64,000 bases of DNA from Nitrospira lenta (GCA_945865525.1 CAMBDY010000005.1:1-64000), one strand, 5' to 3'. Positions 19,803-30,716 are shown, counted from the first letter of the stretch. Program-made: numbers and translations. The notes: a model not told the origin generated them from the sequence alone.

Positions 19803-20467
19803 ACTGGCACCCCCTGCTCCGGTAGCAAACGGCCCTCCGACAGGGTAAGCACCCGCCGATTCGCCTGTGCCATGACGAAAGGATCATGCGTCGCCACGAC
19901 AACCGTCGTGCCACACGCATTAATGGTTTTGAATAGCTCGATGATCTCAACGGTCAGAGCCGGATCTAAATTACCGGTTGGCTCATCGGCCAGTAAGAGA
20001 ACTGGACCATTCACGATCGCGCGGGCGATACAAACTCGTTGCTGCTCGCCCGTGGAAAGGCCGGCAGGGAACTGGGCCCGCTTATGCTCGACCCCGACCG
20101 CTCGTAAGGCCTCCGTCACTTTCCGGCTAATGTCGTTGGCAGACACTCCTTGCACCAGCAAAGGCAGCGCCACATTATCAAAGACGGATTTCTTCGGTAA
20201 AAGCTGAAAGTCTTGGAACACGGTTCCTACCTTGCGGCGCAAATAGGGAATATTGGACTGCTTCAGCGCCGTCACATTTTTCTGATGGACGAACACCTGC
20301 CCCTCATCCGGCCGCTCCGCCCCAATGAGTAGCCGCAAGAGGGTCGACTTACCCGCTCCGCTGGGCCCCATGAGCAAGGCGAATTCCCCTTTGGCGATCT
20401 CGAGGGTAATGTCGGAGAGCGCCGACCGCTGATCATACCGTTTCGACACGTGGATTAATTCAATCAT
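19799..20467 (-). CDS. ftsE: cell division ATP-binding protein FtsE
   Basis: LMGPSGAGKSTLLRLL, LSTGEQQRVCIARAIVNGPVLLLADEPTGNLDP. Confidence 0.95.
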   Translation of the reverse strand: MIELIHVSKRYDQRSALSDITLEIAKGEFALLMGPSGAGKSTLLRLLIGAERPDEGQVFVHQKNVTALKQSNIPYLRRKVGTVFQDFQLLPKKSVFDNVALPLLVQGVSANDISRKVTEALRAVGVEHKRAQFPAGLSTGEQQRVCIARAIVNGPVLLLADEPTGNLDPALTVEIIELFKTINACGTTVVVATHDPFVMAQANRRVLTLSEGRLLPEQGVPV

Positions 20468-20474
20468 TGTCCCT

Positions 20475-20750
20475 TTACCAGCGGAGATCGTTCTCCGCTA
20501 CTTCGCGCGCGTTCTGAATATGCTGGAACGGGGAAGTGCCGGCATGTCGTCCTCTCAGCAAGACAACATCAAATCGGCAGAGCCGATCCTGAAGATGATG
20601 CTGGGCCACATACTGCACCGCCAACTCAATCAACCTCTCCTGCTTCCACAGGTTGCGTACCAACCTTTAATACCCCTTACGGCACAAATACTACTCTCAC
20701 GCCATCTCACCTTCTTGACCAAAGAGCTTCCTAGAATCGAGGTTTATCAC
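20475..20750 (-). pseudogene. yraN: Decayed yraN (UPF0102, endonuclease-like) remnant
   Basis: One frame reads V-INLDSRKLFGQEGEMA*E*YLCRKGY*RLVRNLWKQERLIELAVQYVAQHHLQDRLCRFDVVLLRG. Matches the YraN start (FGxxGExxAxxYLxxKGYxxLxRN) and end (KxxRLxxxAxxYxxxxxxxxxCRFDVV), with 3 stops and the central GEIDLI..FVEVKxR core missing. Confidence 0.82.
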
Positions 20751-21409
20751 AGTGCTGCCCTTGGAGATTCGCCTAAGCCGCCTACAAGCTGGGCGATTGG
20801 AGCAAACGTGCGCCGATGGATCGCGCAGGGGCCATGTTGCGCAAGCCGCTGCAAATGCTCTTCGGTTCCATAGCCCTTATGGGAAAGAAAATTATACAGA
20901 GGATAGATCTGATGGTACGCAGCCATCATGCGATCACGTGTCACTTTGGCGATGATCGACGCAGCTGCTATCGAGATAGACAGAGTATCGCCCTTGATGA
21001 TCGAGTATGAGGGGATAGCAAGATTCGGCAAGGTGACGGCATCGATCAAGAGGCAATCAGCCGGAGGGTTCAGCGAGCCCAGCGCGCGACGCATGGCCAA
21101 ACGAGTCGCTTCGAGAATGTTGAGGAGGTCAATCTCCTGCTCCGTGGCGACCCCCACACCGATACCGCGAGCCCGCTCAACGATAATTCCGTAGAGCCGC
21201 GCGCGCTCAAACTCGGAAACTTGTTTCGAATCGTTGACTCCGGCCAAGCGGCAACGAGAAGGCAAAACCACCACCGCCGCAACGACCGGGCCCGCTAGGG
21301 GCCCCCGCCCGGCTTCATCCAGACCGGCGATGCAGCGATAGCCACGCCGCCGAGCTTCCAATTCAAATTCGTCAGTCGGTCCCACGATGTGGCCCCGCGA
21401 TGCGTCCAT
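20747..21409 (-). CDS. rnhB: ribonuclease HII
   Basis: CIAGLDEAGRGPLAGPVVAAVVVLP, NDSKQVS, SIAAASIIAKVTRDRMM. Confidence 0.96.
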   Translation of the reverse strand: MDASRGHIVGPTDEFELEARRRGYRCIAGLDEAGRGPLAGPVVAAVVVLPSRCRLAGVNDSKQVSEFERARLYGIIVERARGIGVGVATEQEIDLLNILEATRLAMRRALGSLNPPADCLLIDAVTLPNLAIPSYSIIKGDTLSISIAAASIIAKVTRDRMMAAYHQIYPLYNFLSHKGYGTEEHLQRLAQHGPCAIHRRTFAPIAQLVGGLGESPRAAL

Positions 21410-21445
21410 TGACTGGGCACCCCTCGACGGAACCAGGATAAACGA

Positions 21446-21868
21446 CTAGGCCTTCGGAGCCGCAGCAACTTCTGCCGGGGATTCAACCTTCGGCGCAACC
21501 CCTGCCTTCCCCTTCTGGCTGGCGACAAACTCCCGATCTTCAACCTTGGCAAACTTGCCCTTCTTCCCACGAAGATAATAGAGCTTGGCCCGACGCACCT
21601 TGCCCTGGCGCATGACCTCGACGCGCGTGACGATTGGCGAATGGATCGGAAAAATTCGTTCCACACCGACGCCGTAGGAGACCTTACGCACCGTAAAGGT
21701 CTCGGTATTCAGCAACCCTTTACGGGCGATCACCGCACCTTCGAATACCTGAATCCGCTCTTTTTCGCCCTCAACCACTTTGACATGCACGCGAACCGTG
21801 TCGCCAATTTCAAAAGTAGGCGCCGCCGGCTTGGTGAAAGACTGCTGTATCCGCTCTAAGCGATTCAT
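21446..21868 (-). CDS. rplS: 50S ribosomal protein L19
   Basis: [33 protein letters not shown]...[17 protein letters not shown] at 21868 preferred. Confidence 0.95.
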   Translation of the reverse strand: MNRLERIQQSFTKPAAPTFEIGDTVRVHVKVVEGEKERIQVFEGAVIARKGLLNTETFTVRKVSYGVGVERIFPIHSPIVTRVEVMRQGKVRRAKLYYLRGKKGKFAKVEDREFVASQKGKAGVAPKVESPAEVAAAPKA

Positions 21869-22656
21869 GAAACTACCCCTTCCTCCCCACATCGAACAGG
21901 CGTGCCAGCCACGCCTTCACGAGTAAGTTCGTCTAGCAATTGTTGATCTTCGAGACTCAAGACCCGATCCCGCAACAGATCCGGCCGTCTCTGATACGTA
22001 CTTCGCAAGGACTCCTTCCGACGCCATAACCGAATGACCTCATGATGCCCCGAAAGCAACACTTCCGGCACAGGCATCCCTCGAACCTCCGCGGGCCTCG
22101 TGTAATGGGGGTATTCGAGCAATGAATCCGTAAACGATTCTTCCTCAATCGACTCCGGATCGCCTAATACACCGGGGACCAGACGGGCCGCGGCATCAAT
22201 AAGCACCAGCGCCGGCAACTCGCCTCCAGTGAGCACATAATCCCCGACGGAAACTTCTTCCGGCTGCAAAGCCAGCCGCACACGCTCATCGACGCCTTCG
22301 TAATGGCCGCAAAGAATGATCAGTCGGCGAGTGTCCGCCGCCAGATTCTGCGCATAGGCCTGCGTGAACAAGCGACCGTGCGGAGACGGAAACAGCAAGC
22401 GAATCTCTTCACCGACCATGGCATACTCGGCCTGAATCTGTTCCACTGCGCGCAGGATCGGTTCCGCCTTCATCACCATCCCAGCCCCACCACCGTAGGG
22501 CACGTCGTCCGCCACCCGGTGGCGATCAAGCGTATAATCGCGCAAACTCCGCACCTGCACGTGCAAAAGTCCTTTTTCCTGTGCCCGCTTGAGAATGCTT
22601 TGCGCGAGCACTGGCGCCACCATATCGGGAAACAGAGTCAAGATGTCACAACGCAT
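21865..22656 (-). CDS. trmD: tRNA (guanine-N1)-methyltransferase
   Basis: [64 protein letters not shown]. Confidence 0.96.
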   Translation of the reverse strand: MRCDILTLFPDMVAPVLAQSILKRAQEKGLLHVQVRSLRDYTLDRHRVADDVPYGGGAGMVMKAEPILRAVEQIQAEYAMVGEEIRLLFPSPHGRLFTQAYAQNLAADTRRLIILCGHYEGVDERVRLALQPEEVSVGDYVLTGGELPALVLIDAAARLVPGVLGDPESIEEESFTDSLLEYPHYTRPAEVRGMPVPEVLLSGHHEVIRLWRRKESLRSTYQRRPDLLRDRVLSLEDQQLLDELTREGVAGTPVRCGEEGVVS

Positions 22657-23182
22657 AGCGGGCCTCAACCAAATCGTCGATCCCACGAACCAGCATGCGG
22701 TGACGCACCAGATCCACCGACGTCACAAAGCTCTTTGCAGCCGGAATAAGGACTTCCTCCGTCCCCTTGCGAACAACAAAGACGTGATTGTCTGGTATCT
22801 CCAAGACCGCCTCCACCACGCCGACCTCGTCGCCCCGCTCGTTCTCGACCGTCATCCCGATGAGGTCGCACTCAAAATAAACGCCCGCAGGCAGCGTCGA
22901 CGCTGGAGAGCGGGGCACTTGGATGAATCCCCCGCGCAATGCCACGGCTTCTTCCGGTGTCGTCACACCGACAAAACTCATAATGTAGGTCGAGCCAGCA
23001 CACCGGACATGTGCCACCGTCTTCTCGACCACCTGTCCCGTCGGCGCCACTACCTGCACCTGCTTCAGATGATCCAACCGGCCAGGCACATCACTCAACA
23101 ATCGTACCTTGAACTCCCCGCGCACACCAAAGTGGCGCTCGATCTTGCCGATCGTCACAAGATCTGCTAGCGCCGTGGTCAC
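22646..23182 (-). CDS. rimM: ribosome maturation factor RimM
   Basis: TIGKIERHFGVRGEFKVRLLSD, PRC-barrel, position between trmD and rpsP. Confidence 0.93.
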   Translation of the reverse strand: MTTALADLVTIGKIERHFGVRGEFKVRLLSDVPGRLDHLKQVQVVAPTGQVVEKTVAHVRCAGSTYIMSFVGVTTPEEAVALRGGFIQVPRSPASTLPAGVYFECDLIGMTVENERGDEVGVVEAVLEIPDNHVFVVRKGTEEVLIPAAKSFVTSVDLVRHRMLVRGIDDLVEARYAL

Positions 23183-23185
23183 GTA

Positions 23186-23479
23186 TTACGCGCCCTTCTT
23201 CGCGGTTTTTCCTGCGGATTTTTCTGCTTCAAACGTCTTCCAGACGCCACAACGACGGAGCAACGTCTTGACCGTGACGGTCGGCTGCGCGCCCTGGCGC
23301 AACCAGCTTAACACGCGGTCCTGCTTCAACTCTGGTAGACCCGCTTCCTTCAAAGGATCAAAGATCCCCAAAATTTCCAGGAACCGCCCATCGCGCGGCT
23401 TCCGTGAATCCGCTGCGACAACGCGATACAGCGGTCGTTTATGTCGTCCCGTTCTCGTTAATCTCAAATGAACAGCCAC
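23186..23479 (-). CDS. rpsP: 30S ribosomal protein S16 (GTG start)
   Basis: VAVHLRLTRTGRHKRPLYRVVAADSRKPRDGRFLEILG. Confidence 0.94.
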   Translation of the reverse strand: MAVHLRLTRTGRHKRPLYRVVAADSRKPRDGRFLEILGIFDPLKEAGLPELKQDRVLSWLRQGAQPTVTVKTLLRRCGVWKTFEAEKSAGKTAKKGA

Positions 23480-23526
23480 TAGACTCCTCCTTCTATACAA
23501 CGCACGGTGATGATGACTAGCAACCC

Positions 23527-24873
23527 TTACATGGATCGTAGAAGTTGCGCCAACTGTCGGCGGCCTCCCGACCCTGCCATAACCTTGGCGATTTTTCTCG
23601 CCGAGAGAAACTGCTTAATCAACCGATTCACTTCTTCGACCTTCGTTCCGCTGCCTCGGGCAATCCGCTTTTTCCGGCTTCCGTTGATGAGCGTATGATC
23701 ACACCGCTCGCGCACCGTCATCGAGTCAATCATCGCCGTGACCCGCTTCATCTCGCGCTCCGGCAGCTGCCCGTCCATCGCCCCCTTGAGCTTCTGGCCG
23801 CCCGGCAGCATCCCTAAAATCTGGTCTAGCGAACCTAGGCGACTGACTTGACTCAGCTGGGCGCGGAAGTCTTCCAGCGTGAACGTCGCGCTGGTCAGCC
23901 TCTTCTGCGTATCCGCCGCCTGCTCAATCGTAAAGGTCTCTTGGGCCTTTTCAATCAGCGAGAGCACGTCGCCCATCCCCAGGATACGCGAAGCCATCCG
24001 ATCGGGATGAAACAGCTCCAGCGCGTCCAACTTCTCGCCCACGCCCAAAAACTTGATCGGCTTCCCGGTCACTGCCCGGATCGACAACACCGCCCCGCCC
24101 CGGGCATCGCCTTCCACCTTAGTCAGGATAATGCCGGTCAGGCCAATCCGTCGATCGAACAGGCTGGCCATCGTGACCGCATCCTGGCCCGTCATCGCAT
24201 CAGCCACCAAGAGCACTTCGTGCGGCTGCACAGATGCATGCACCGCCACCAGTTCTCCCATCAATTCATCGTCGATGTGGAGACGCCCTCCGGTATCCAG
24301 GACGACGAGATCATACCCCTGCTCTCGTCCCCGTTCCACGCCGGCCTGGCAAATGCCAATAACATCCACATGGGAAGCCTGGGCCGAGTCGACTCGATGC
24401 ACGTCGATCCCAAGATCGCGCCCCAGACTCGCCAACTGATCGCCGGCTGCTGGCCGCCGAGGATCTGCCGCAACCAGAAGCACCCGCTTCCCCTGCGCCT
24501 TAAAATACCGCCCTAGCTTACCGCAGGTCGTGGTCTTCCCGGCTCCTTGCAACCCGACCATCATCACGACAGTGGGAGGATGCGAGGCCAAAGCCAACCC
24601 GGCCCGCTCGCGGCCCATCATCTCACAGAGCTCGTCCCAAACAACCTTGACCACTTGATGGCCAGGGCTCAAACTCTGAAGAACTTCCTGCCCCACTGCC
24701 TTGACCCGAACCCGCTCGATGAAATCCTTAACGATCTTGAAGTTTACGTCGGCTTCAAGCAGCGCCAAACGAACTTCCTTCAAAGCTTCCGCGATGTTCT
24801 GTTCTGTCAGAACGCCAGAACCACGCAGTTTCTTGAAAATCTTCTCGAACTTTTCGCTGAGAGAATCGAGCAT
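23527..24873 (-). CDS. ffh: signal recognition particle protein Ffh
   Basis: MLDSLSEKFEKIFKKLRG, GLQGAGKTTTCGKL, DTGGRLHIDDELM, TKVEGDARGGA. Confidence 0.96.
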   Translation of the reverse strand: MLDSLSEKFEKIFKKLRGSGVLTEQNIAEALKEVRLALLEADVNFKIVKDFIERVRVKAVGQEVLQSLSPGHQVVKVVWDELCEMMGRERAGLALASHPPTVVMMVGLQGAGKTTTCGKLGRYFKAQGKRVLLVAADPRRPAAGDQLASLGRDLGIDVHRVDSAQASHVDVIGICQAGVERGREQGYDLVVLDTGGRLHIDDELMGELVAVHASVQPHEVLLVADAMTGQDAVTMASLFDRRIGLTGIILTKVEGDARGGAVLSIRAVTGKPIKFLGVGEKLDALELFHPDRMASRILGMGDVLSLIEKAQETFTIEQAADTQKRLTSATFTLEDFRAQLSQVSRLGSLDQILGMLPGGQKLKGAMDGQLPEREMKRVTAMIDSMTVRERCDHTLINGSRKKRIARGSGTKVEEVNRLIKQFLSARKIAKVMAGSGGRRQLAQLLRSM

Positions 24874-25108
24874 ACCGCCACAGAGCAAAAAGCGATGGGA
24901 ACCCCCTAGTTCGAGGTCTCCGATCACCTCAAAAATTCTAGCAAAAGACCACCGGGCACTTTAAAGGACTAAATAGGACGAAGTCAAGGGAGAGAGGCCT
25001 TGGGGGTGAGTAGTATTAGCCCTTATAATTCATTGACATACCCAGGATTTTTCGCTATGGTCAGGCCACTGTAACATGACACGATACGCGGATTGATAAG
25101 GTGGTGGT

Positions 25109-25369
25109 GTGAAAAAATCACCTGTGCTTTTACTGGTATTTCTACTCATCAGCGGACTGCTAGGCGGCGTCTTAGGGGAAATCCTCCGGATCATGGCCCC
25201 ACAGGGCATGATTCAGACCATTTTCTCGAGCAATTTTAGCCCAGGCATCAGTCCACCACTGACGATCGATCTAGTCCTCATCAAGTTCACGTTTGGCCTA
25301 GCCCTAAAAATCAACCTACTCAGCCTCCTCGGGATGTTCCTCGGAATCTACCTGTACAAAAACGTCTAG
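25109..25369 (+). CDS. Small membrane protein, DUF4321-like
   Basis: KKSPVLLLVFLLISGLLGGVLGEIL...FTFGLALKINLLSLLGMFLGIYLYK. Confidence 0.7.
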   Translation: MKKSPVLLLVFLLISGLLGGVLGEILRIMAPQGMIQTIFSSNFSPGISPPLTIDLVLIKFTFGLALKINLLSLLGMFLGIYLYKNV

Positions 25370-25370
25370 C

Positions 25371-25463
25371 AGGTTGCTGAAAAATCCCGTCAAACGGCTC
25401 ACCTCTTTGCCCTAACGTACAGGCTGTTGAGGCTCCTTGCCGGAGCAATCGTTTCATGGCCTG
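25371..25463. repeat. Possible diverged copy of the intergenic repeat
   Basis: Begins GCAGGTTGCTGAAAAATCCCGTC, similar to GGCTACTGAAAAATCTTCC at 5783; the rest is weakly alignable. Confidence 0.25.
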
Positions 25464-27467
25464 CTAAACATCCGATTTCAGCGCTAGCTCTCTCAACTTC
25501 ATTGCGCGAATCTTATTACGGAGCGTGGCGGCCCGCTCAAAATCCAACTGCTTGGCCGCGGCCTTCATGTCCGACTCCAGCCGCTTGATGACCTGCGCAG
25601 TGGCTTCCTCGACTCCATCGACAGCCGGCGACTCCGCCACCAAACCCAGCTGCACTGTGTTCGATTGCGCCGGAGCATAGTCGAGGGATCGCACATCCTT
25701 CGTGATGCTCGTGGGCACGATGCCGTGCTTGGTATTGTAGTCTGCCTGAATCGTGCGCCGGCGCCCTGTCTCATCGATCGCCATTTGCATCGACGCCGTA
25801 ACGGCATCCCCGTACAAAATCACGTGGCCCCGCAGATTTCTCGCGGCCCGCCCAGCAGTTTGGATCAATGATCGATAGGATCGCAGATACCCCTCCTTGT
25901 CCGCATCGAGAATCGCTACCAGCGTGACCTCCGGGAGATCCAATCCTTCACGTAAAAGATTAATCCCTACCAACACATCGAACACCCCGTGTCGTAGATC
26001 GCGGATGATTTCAGCCCGCTCTAACGTTTTAATGTCGGAATGCAGATAGCGCACCTTGACCCCGAGATCGTGGTAGTACTCACTCAAATCCTCCGACATG
26101 CGCTTGGTCAGAGTAGTAATCAACACCCGCCCGCCCTGCGCCACTTCACTCCGCACTTCGCCCAGGAGATCGTCAACCTGGCCCTTGGCTGATCGCACCT
26201 CAATGACCGGATCCATCAGGCCAGTCGGGCGGATAATCTGTTCAACAACCTCTCCCGTCGTATGACCCAGCTCATAGGGACCCGGCGTCGCAGACACGTA
26301 CACCGCTTGGGCAAGACAACGTTCGAACTCGGCAAACTTGAGTGGCCGGTTGTCAATCGCCGACGGCAATCGAAATCCATACTCGACCAACGTCCGCTTC
26401 CGCGAATAGTCTCCCTCGTACATCCCGCCGATCTGGGGAACCGTCGCATGGGATTCGTCCACGATCAGCAAAAAATCTTTTGGAAAATAGTCGATAAGCG
26501 TTGGGGGCTGTTGGCCTGGCGCGCGGCCACTGAGATGTCGTGAATAATTCTCGATGCCGTGGCAGTAACCCATCGCCCGGATCATTTCTAAATCGAACTT
26601 AACGCGTTGCCCAATTCGCTGAGCCTCTACGAGGTGATTCTGTTTCTTGAAATAGGCGACGCGCTCATCCAGCTCTTCTTCGATACCGGTGATCGCTCGT
26701 TCATACCGATCCGGCGTAATGAGATAGTGCGTATTGGGATAGATTGCGACTTTCGGTAGCTTTCCGAGCGACTTCCCCGTGAGCGGGTCGATTTCGTGAA
26801 TGGTATCGACCACGTCCCCGAACAGCTCGACCCGGACAGAGACTGCGTCATTCGATGCTGGAAAAATCTCGATGACGTCGCCGCGAGCCCGGAAGGTGCC
26901 ACGATGAAAATCCACATCGCTGCGGACATATTGAATCTCAACCAGTTTGGCCAGAATCTTCTCCCGCCTCACCTCCATCCCCTCTTCGAGGAAGATGACC
27001 ATCTCGTAATAGACCTCCGGCGACCCTAGGCCGTAGATGCAGGAGACCGATGAGACGATCAGTACATCATTCCGCTGAAGCAGCGCAGACGTCGCCGCAT
27101 GCCGCATCTGATCGATCACATCGTTGACGGAAGCATCCTTGGCGATATAGGTGTTGCTTTGCGGAATGTAGGCTTCCGGCTGGTAATAATCGTAGTAGCT
27201 GACGAAATACTCCACCGCATTGTGGGGGAAGAACTGTTTAAACTCTTGATAGAGCTGACCGGCCAGCGTCTTATTATGAACCAGCACCAAGGTAGGCTTC
27301 TGCACCTGCGCGACCACGTTGGCCATGGTAAAGGTTTTGCCGGACCCGGTGACGCCCAGCAACGTTTGATGTTTTTGGCCCGCCGTAATCCCAGCCACCA
27401 GCTTGTCAATGGCCTGGCCTTGATCTCCGCAGGGCTTGAATGGGGCTTCGAGTTGAAACGGCGGCAT
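25464..27467 (-). CDS. uvrB: excinuclease ABC subunit B
   Basis: [47 protein letters not shown]-terminal UVR motif. Confidence 0.97.
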   Translation of the reverse strand: MPPFQLEAPFKPCGDQGQAIDKLVAGITAGQKHQTLLGVTGSGKTFTMANVVAQVQKPTLVLVHNKTLAGQLYQEFKQFFPHNAVEYFVSYYDYYQPEAYIPQSNTYIAKDASVNDVIDQMRHAATSALLQRNDVLIVSSVSCIYGLGSPEVYYEMVIFLEEGMEVRREKILAKLVEIQYVRSDVDFHRGTFRARGDVIEIFPASNDAVSVRVELFGDVVDTIHEIDPLTGKSLGKLPKVAIYPNTHYLITPDRYERAITGIEEELDERVAYFKKQNHLVEAQRIGQRVKFDLEMIRAMGYCHGIENYSRHLSGRAPGQQPPTLIDYFPKDFLLIVDESHATVPQIGGMYEGDYSRKRTLVEYGFRLPSAIDNRPLKFAEFERCLAQAVYVSATPGPYELGHTTGEVVEQIIRPTGLMDPVIEVRSAKGQVDDLLGEVRSEVAQGGRVLITTLTKRMSEDLSEYYHDLGVKVRYLHSDIKTLERAEIIRDLRHGVFDVLVGINLLREGLDLPEVTLVAILDADKEGYLRSYRSLIQTAGRAARNLRGHVILYGDAVTASMQMAIDETGRRRTIQADYNTKHGIVPTSITKDVRSLDYAPAQSNTVQLGLVAESPAVDGVEEATAQVIKRLESDMKAAAKQLDFERAATLRNKIRAMKLRELALKSDV

Positions 27468-27556
27468 GGAACGACCTTTCAGCCCTTATCATACCATCGA
27501 ACTCGCGTGGCGCAGAGCGCATATGAGCCAGAAAGTGACTGGCCCTCAACGCACCA

Positions 27557-27576
27557 CCGGCCCCTTTCGGGGCCGG
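27557..27576 (-). other. 8-bp GC hairpin with GAAA tetraloop between DEAD-box helicase gene and uvrB
   Basis: Minus strand CCGGCCCC-GAAA-GGGGCCGG; no clear U-tract. Confidence 0.6.
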
Positions 27577-27591
27577 TAGCCGCTAAGTGTC

Positions 27592-28932
27592 TTAGTAACG
27601 TGAATGCCTTCTCGCGCCGACCGGGGCTCCCGGTCTATGGGCTGCGCCACGGTTCTCACCTCCAAAGGATCGGTGGCCATCTGGCGCCGATCTTCGGCGA
27701 GGCCGCGCGCGAGGATCCTGATAGTCGCTCGCCGGCATAGGAGCCGGAGTAGGAAGCGCGGCCAGCACAGGAAGTGCGAGCTTCATCGTCTCGATTTTCA
27801 ACTGTCTTACCATACGAAGATACTCTCGCTCTTCGGACTGGGAGAGAATCAGAAAGGTCGATCCTTCCTTCTCTGCGCGACCGGTCCGACCAGTCCGGTG
27901 GACATACGAATTCGGATTAGTCGGCAACTCGTAATGAATCACCTGAACCACATCCTGAATATCGAGACCTCTGGCTGCCACATCGGTCGCCACGAGGGAG
28001 CGGATCTTGCCGGCCCGAAAGGCACCAAGCGTCCGTTCCCGCTGCGCCTGGCTATGGTTGCCGGTCAAGGAGCCGATCGAAGCCGGTTCCCCACCCAAAT
28101 GGGCTGCCAAACGCCGCACCTTATACTTTTGATCACAGAACACCATCGACCGCTCCCCACCCTTCAACGCATGGAGCAGGGTATGCACGAGCTGGGTGCG
28201 CACCTGGTCTCCTGGGACGACATAGTAGGCATGCACAATCGTCGTCGGGCTATTGATGCCAGGATCAACCGCGATGCGCGCAGGATTGCGCTGCATGCTC
28301 TGCGCGAGCGTCTGAATATCCCCCGAAAAGGTTGCGGAGAACAACAACGTCTGGCGCTCAGCCGGAAGAAGACGGATGATCCGCTGGATGTCACGAAGGA
28401 ATCCGCGGTCCAACATCTGATCGGCTTCATCCATTACGAAAAAATTCACACCCCCCAACTTCAAGTGACCGGAACCGGCCAAGTCGAGCAACCGGCCCGG
28501 CGTGCCAACCACCACCAAGGGAGGCCGTTGCAACGCGCGGTACTGCCGCGCAATCGGCGTGCCACCGTAGACTGACAAGGAGGACACGGACGCCGGCGCA
28601 TACTTGCGTAGCTCCATTTCAATCTGAAGCGCCAATTCGCGCGTGGGCGCCAGCACGAGAAACTTCGGACCGGCCAAATGGGACGGGCCACCAGACTTGG
28701 CATAGGGGCCAGGCGCGGGGGCAGAGGCCTCCCGCCGCATGACCTGTTCGATAATTGGGAGCAGAAACGCTAGGGTTTTGCCGCTCCCGGTTTTGGCCTG
28801 CGCCATAATATCCCGGCCCTCCAGCGCGACGGGAATGGCTGCCTGCTGCACCGGCGTCGGTGTCGTCAGGCCAGCCTGTATCAGGCGTTGGGCAAGAGAG
28901 GGCTGTAGATTCATATCAGCAAACGTAGACAT
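27592..28932 (-). CDS. DEAD-box ATP-dependent RNA helicase
   Basis: Q-motif, AQAKTGSGKTLAFLLP, VMDEADQML, SATFSG, HRTGRTGRAEKEG; basic C-terminal tail. Confidence 0.95.
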   Translation of the reverse strand: MSTFADMNLQPSLAQRLIQAGLTTPTPVQQAAIPVALEGRDIMAQAKTGSGKTLAFLLPIIEQVMRREASAPAPGPYAKSGGPSHLAGPKFLVLAPTRELALQIEMELRKYAPASVSSLSVYGGTPIARQYRALQRPPLVVVGTPGRLLDLAGSGHLKLGGVNFFVMDEADQMLDRGFLRDIQRIIRLLPAERQTLLFSATFSGDIQTLAQSMQRNPARIAVDPGINSPTTIVHAYYVVPGDQVRTQLVHTLLHALKGGERSMVFCDQKYKVRRLAAHLGGEPASIGSLTGNHSQAQRERTLGAFRAGKIRSLVATDVAARGLDIQDVVQVIHYELPTNPNSYVHRTGRTGRAEKEGSTFLILSQSEEREYLRMVRQLKIETMKLALPVLAALPTPAPMPASDYQDPRARPRRRSAPDGHRSFGGENRGAAHRPGAPVGARRHSRY

Positions 28933-29036
28933 AGAACTCCTTGTACAGGGCAAACTTCCTGGGACTGCACGGTCCGACCTCGTCAGAGGGCCGGGAAACG
29001 CATCGAAGTGATGGGCAATTCTAGGAAGGAAATAGC

Positions 29037-29059
29037 GGGGCTGCCGGATAGGCAGCCCC
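29037..29059 (-). terminator. Probable terminator hairpin downstream of RRM gene
   Basis: Minus strand GGGGCTGCC-TATCC-GGCAGCCCC followed by GCTATTTCC. Confidence 0.55.
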
Positions 29060-29082
29060 GACGTGAGAACTACTTGCTAGGA

Positions 29083-29376
29083 TTAGTACCGATCGCCGCC
29101 GCGGCCACCGCCCCCGCCAGTGCGGGGCTCCTGCGGACGCGCTTCGTTGACGGTCAACGTGCGACCACCCAACTCAGTGCCGTTCAGCGCAGTGATCGCT
29201 GATTGCGCTTCCGAATCCGCGGACATTTCCACGAATCCGAACCCGCGGGACTGGCCGGTGAACTTATCCGTGATGATTCTGGATGAGGTCACTGCTCCGT
29301 GCACAGCAAATAAATCGCTCAGCTGTTGTTCAGTTGTTGAATAAGGCAAACCACCGACGTAAATCTTAGAACCCAT
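29083..29376 (-). CDS. RRM-domain RNA-binding protein, glycine-rich C-terminus
   Basis: KIYVGGLPYSTTEQQLSDLF (RNP2), SRGFGFVEM (RNP1), TGGGGGRGGDRY. Confidence 0.95.
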   Translation of the reverse strand: MGSKIYVGGLPYSTTEQQLSDLFAVHGAVTSSRIITDKFTGQSRGFGFVEMSADSEAQSAITALNGTELGGRTLTVNEARPQEPRTGGGGGRGGDRY

Positions 29377-29639
29377 TGGGCTCCTCCTTTGAAAATATGT
29401 GTTGTCTTGGACTGGAGATCAAAGTGAGGAAGGAATGGGCCGAAGACGCAAAGACCATGGCGCTCAAGGCTGGCTTCCGATCAAATTCCCACACAAAACC
29501 AAAACAACATCTGTCTGAGGCCTTGTCACTCTCTGCAGCATCACCACCAGGCCCTTCGCGATGACACACTCACGCCACTATACTCCTCGGGCTTCACAAA
29601 TACAAGCGGTGCGGCACCTGCGCGAAACGAGGTTGCTCG

Positions 29640-30440
29640 CTAATAGGCCGCAGGGGCAGATAACGGCCGCTGTGAAAACAGGGGAATCGCATGCAAGTTG
29701 TCAAAATGTAAGGAGTTTTGTCCTCGAATCAGGAGCCCGACTTGCCCGATCGCCAATGACTGATCTTCAGCTGTCACGACGAACTTTCCGTCAAAAAATG
29801 TTTCGATAAAATCCTTGCTGATAATCGTATTGCGCTGAATCCGCAATGTATGCCAGGGTGTCGCCTTGGGCAGAATCGGCGCCTGCGCAAGCCTCAGCTC
29901 CTTGCCATCGACCACTCGACTGATGTCCAGCGTCTTGGCCGCAAGATTGACCACCACGGCATAGAAGTGCGTGGCATCCCTCACCCCGAACACCACCCCA
30001 CCCACTCCTGCTGCGGCATCGAGAGGAAATCGCATCCGAACCGACACATCTGGATATTCATACTGAAACCCGTTGGCAACGATCAACCGGTAACAGGTCG
30101 TGGCCTGGCAGGATGAATTCACGGCCAGAAGGTTAGCTCCCGAGGGGGCCTCACGATCGCCCTTGACCATCCAATCGGCGGCCGGCCCCTCGCCGAACCC
30201 CAGCATCGAGAATCCGATCGGCGCCTCGTCGGACTTTTGCTGGTCGAAGGTCCAGCGATTGAACAGTCCGTCTCGGGCCTGATCTTTCAAGTTCGCTTCT
30301 TTTTCCGCATAGCTCTCGAGTTGGATGGCCTGAGACCCCTCGACAGTCAGGCCCCACTCACCAGCAATCACCACCAGCACGCCTAACAGGAAGACCCTGC
30401 CGCTCCACCAGGACTGATTACGAATACCACGCGTTTTCAC
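29640..30440 (-). CDS. Secreted protein with concanavalin-like/DUF1080-type fold
   Basis: Signal peptide; pattern DVSVRMRFPLDAAAGVGGVVFGVRDATHFYAVVVNLAAKTLDISRVVDG...DNLHA. Confidence 0.55.
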   Translation of the reverse strand: MKTRGIRNQSWWSGRVFLLGVLVVIAGEWGLTVEGSQAIQLESYAEKEANLKDQARDGLFNRWTFDQQKSDEAPIGFSMLGFGEGPAADWMVKGDREAPSGANLLAVNSSCQATTCYRLIVANGFQYEYPDVSVRMRFPLDAAAGVGGVVFGVRDATHFYAVVVNLAAKTLDISRVVDGKELRLAQAPILPKATPWHTLRIQRNTIISKDFIETFFDGKFVVTAEDQSLAIGQVGLLIRGQNSLHFDNLHAIPLFSQRPLSAPAAY

Positions 30441-30461
30441 GTCGATTCCCTCAATTACTGC

Positions 30462-30716
30462 TTACGGCAAGGGCCGTTTCTTCAGAGCCAGAATATCCTG
30501 CTGGAATCGGTCTCGCGCCGCAGCGATCGTCTTCCGCCGCTGCCATCGATCCCAAGTCCACCAACGAAGGCGACTGCGAAACGGGACCACCGGCGGTGAC
30601 ACACTGCCCTCGGGCGCATGCTGAAAATCATAGCCCCGGCGCGACTCGCGATTCTCAAAGAATCGACGGTAGAGATGATCGTATAATCCTTTGCCTGAGT
30701 CCCCTGCGGCCACCAC
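30462..30716 (-). CDS. Hypothetical small basic protein
   Basis: Open frame between same-strand genes; no recognised domain. Confidence 0.4.
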   Translation of the reverse strand: MVAAGDSGKGLYDHLYRRFFENRESRRGYDFQHAPEGSVSPPVVPFRSRLRWWTWDRWQRRKTIAAARDRFQQDILALKKRPLP

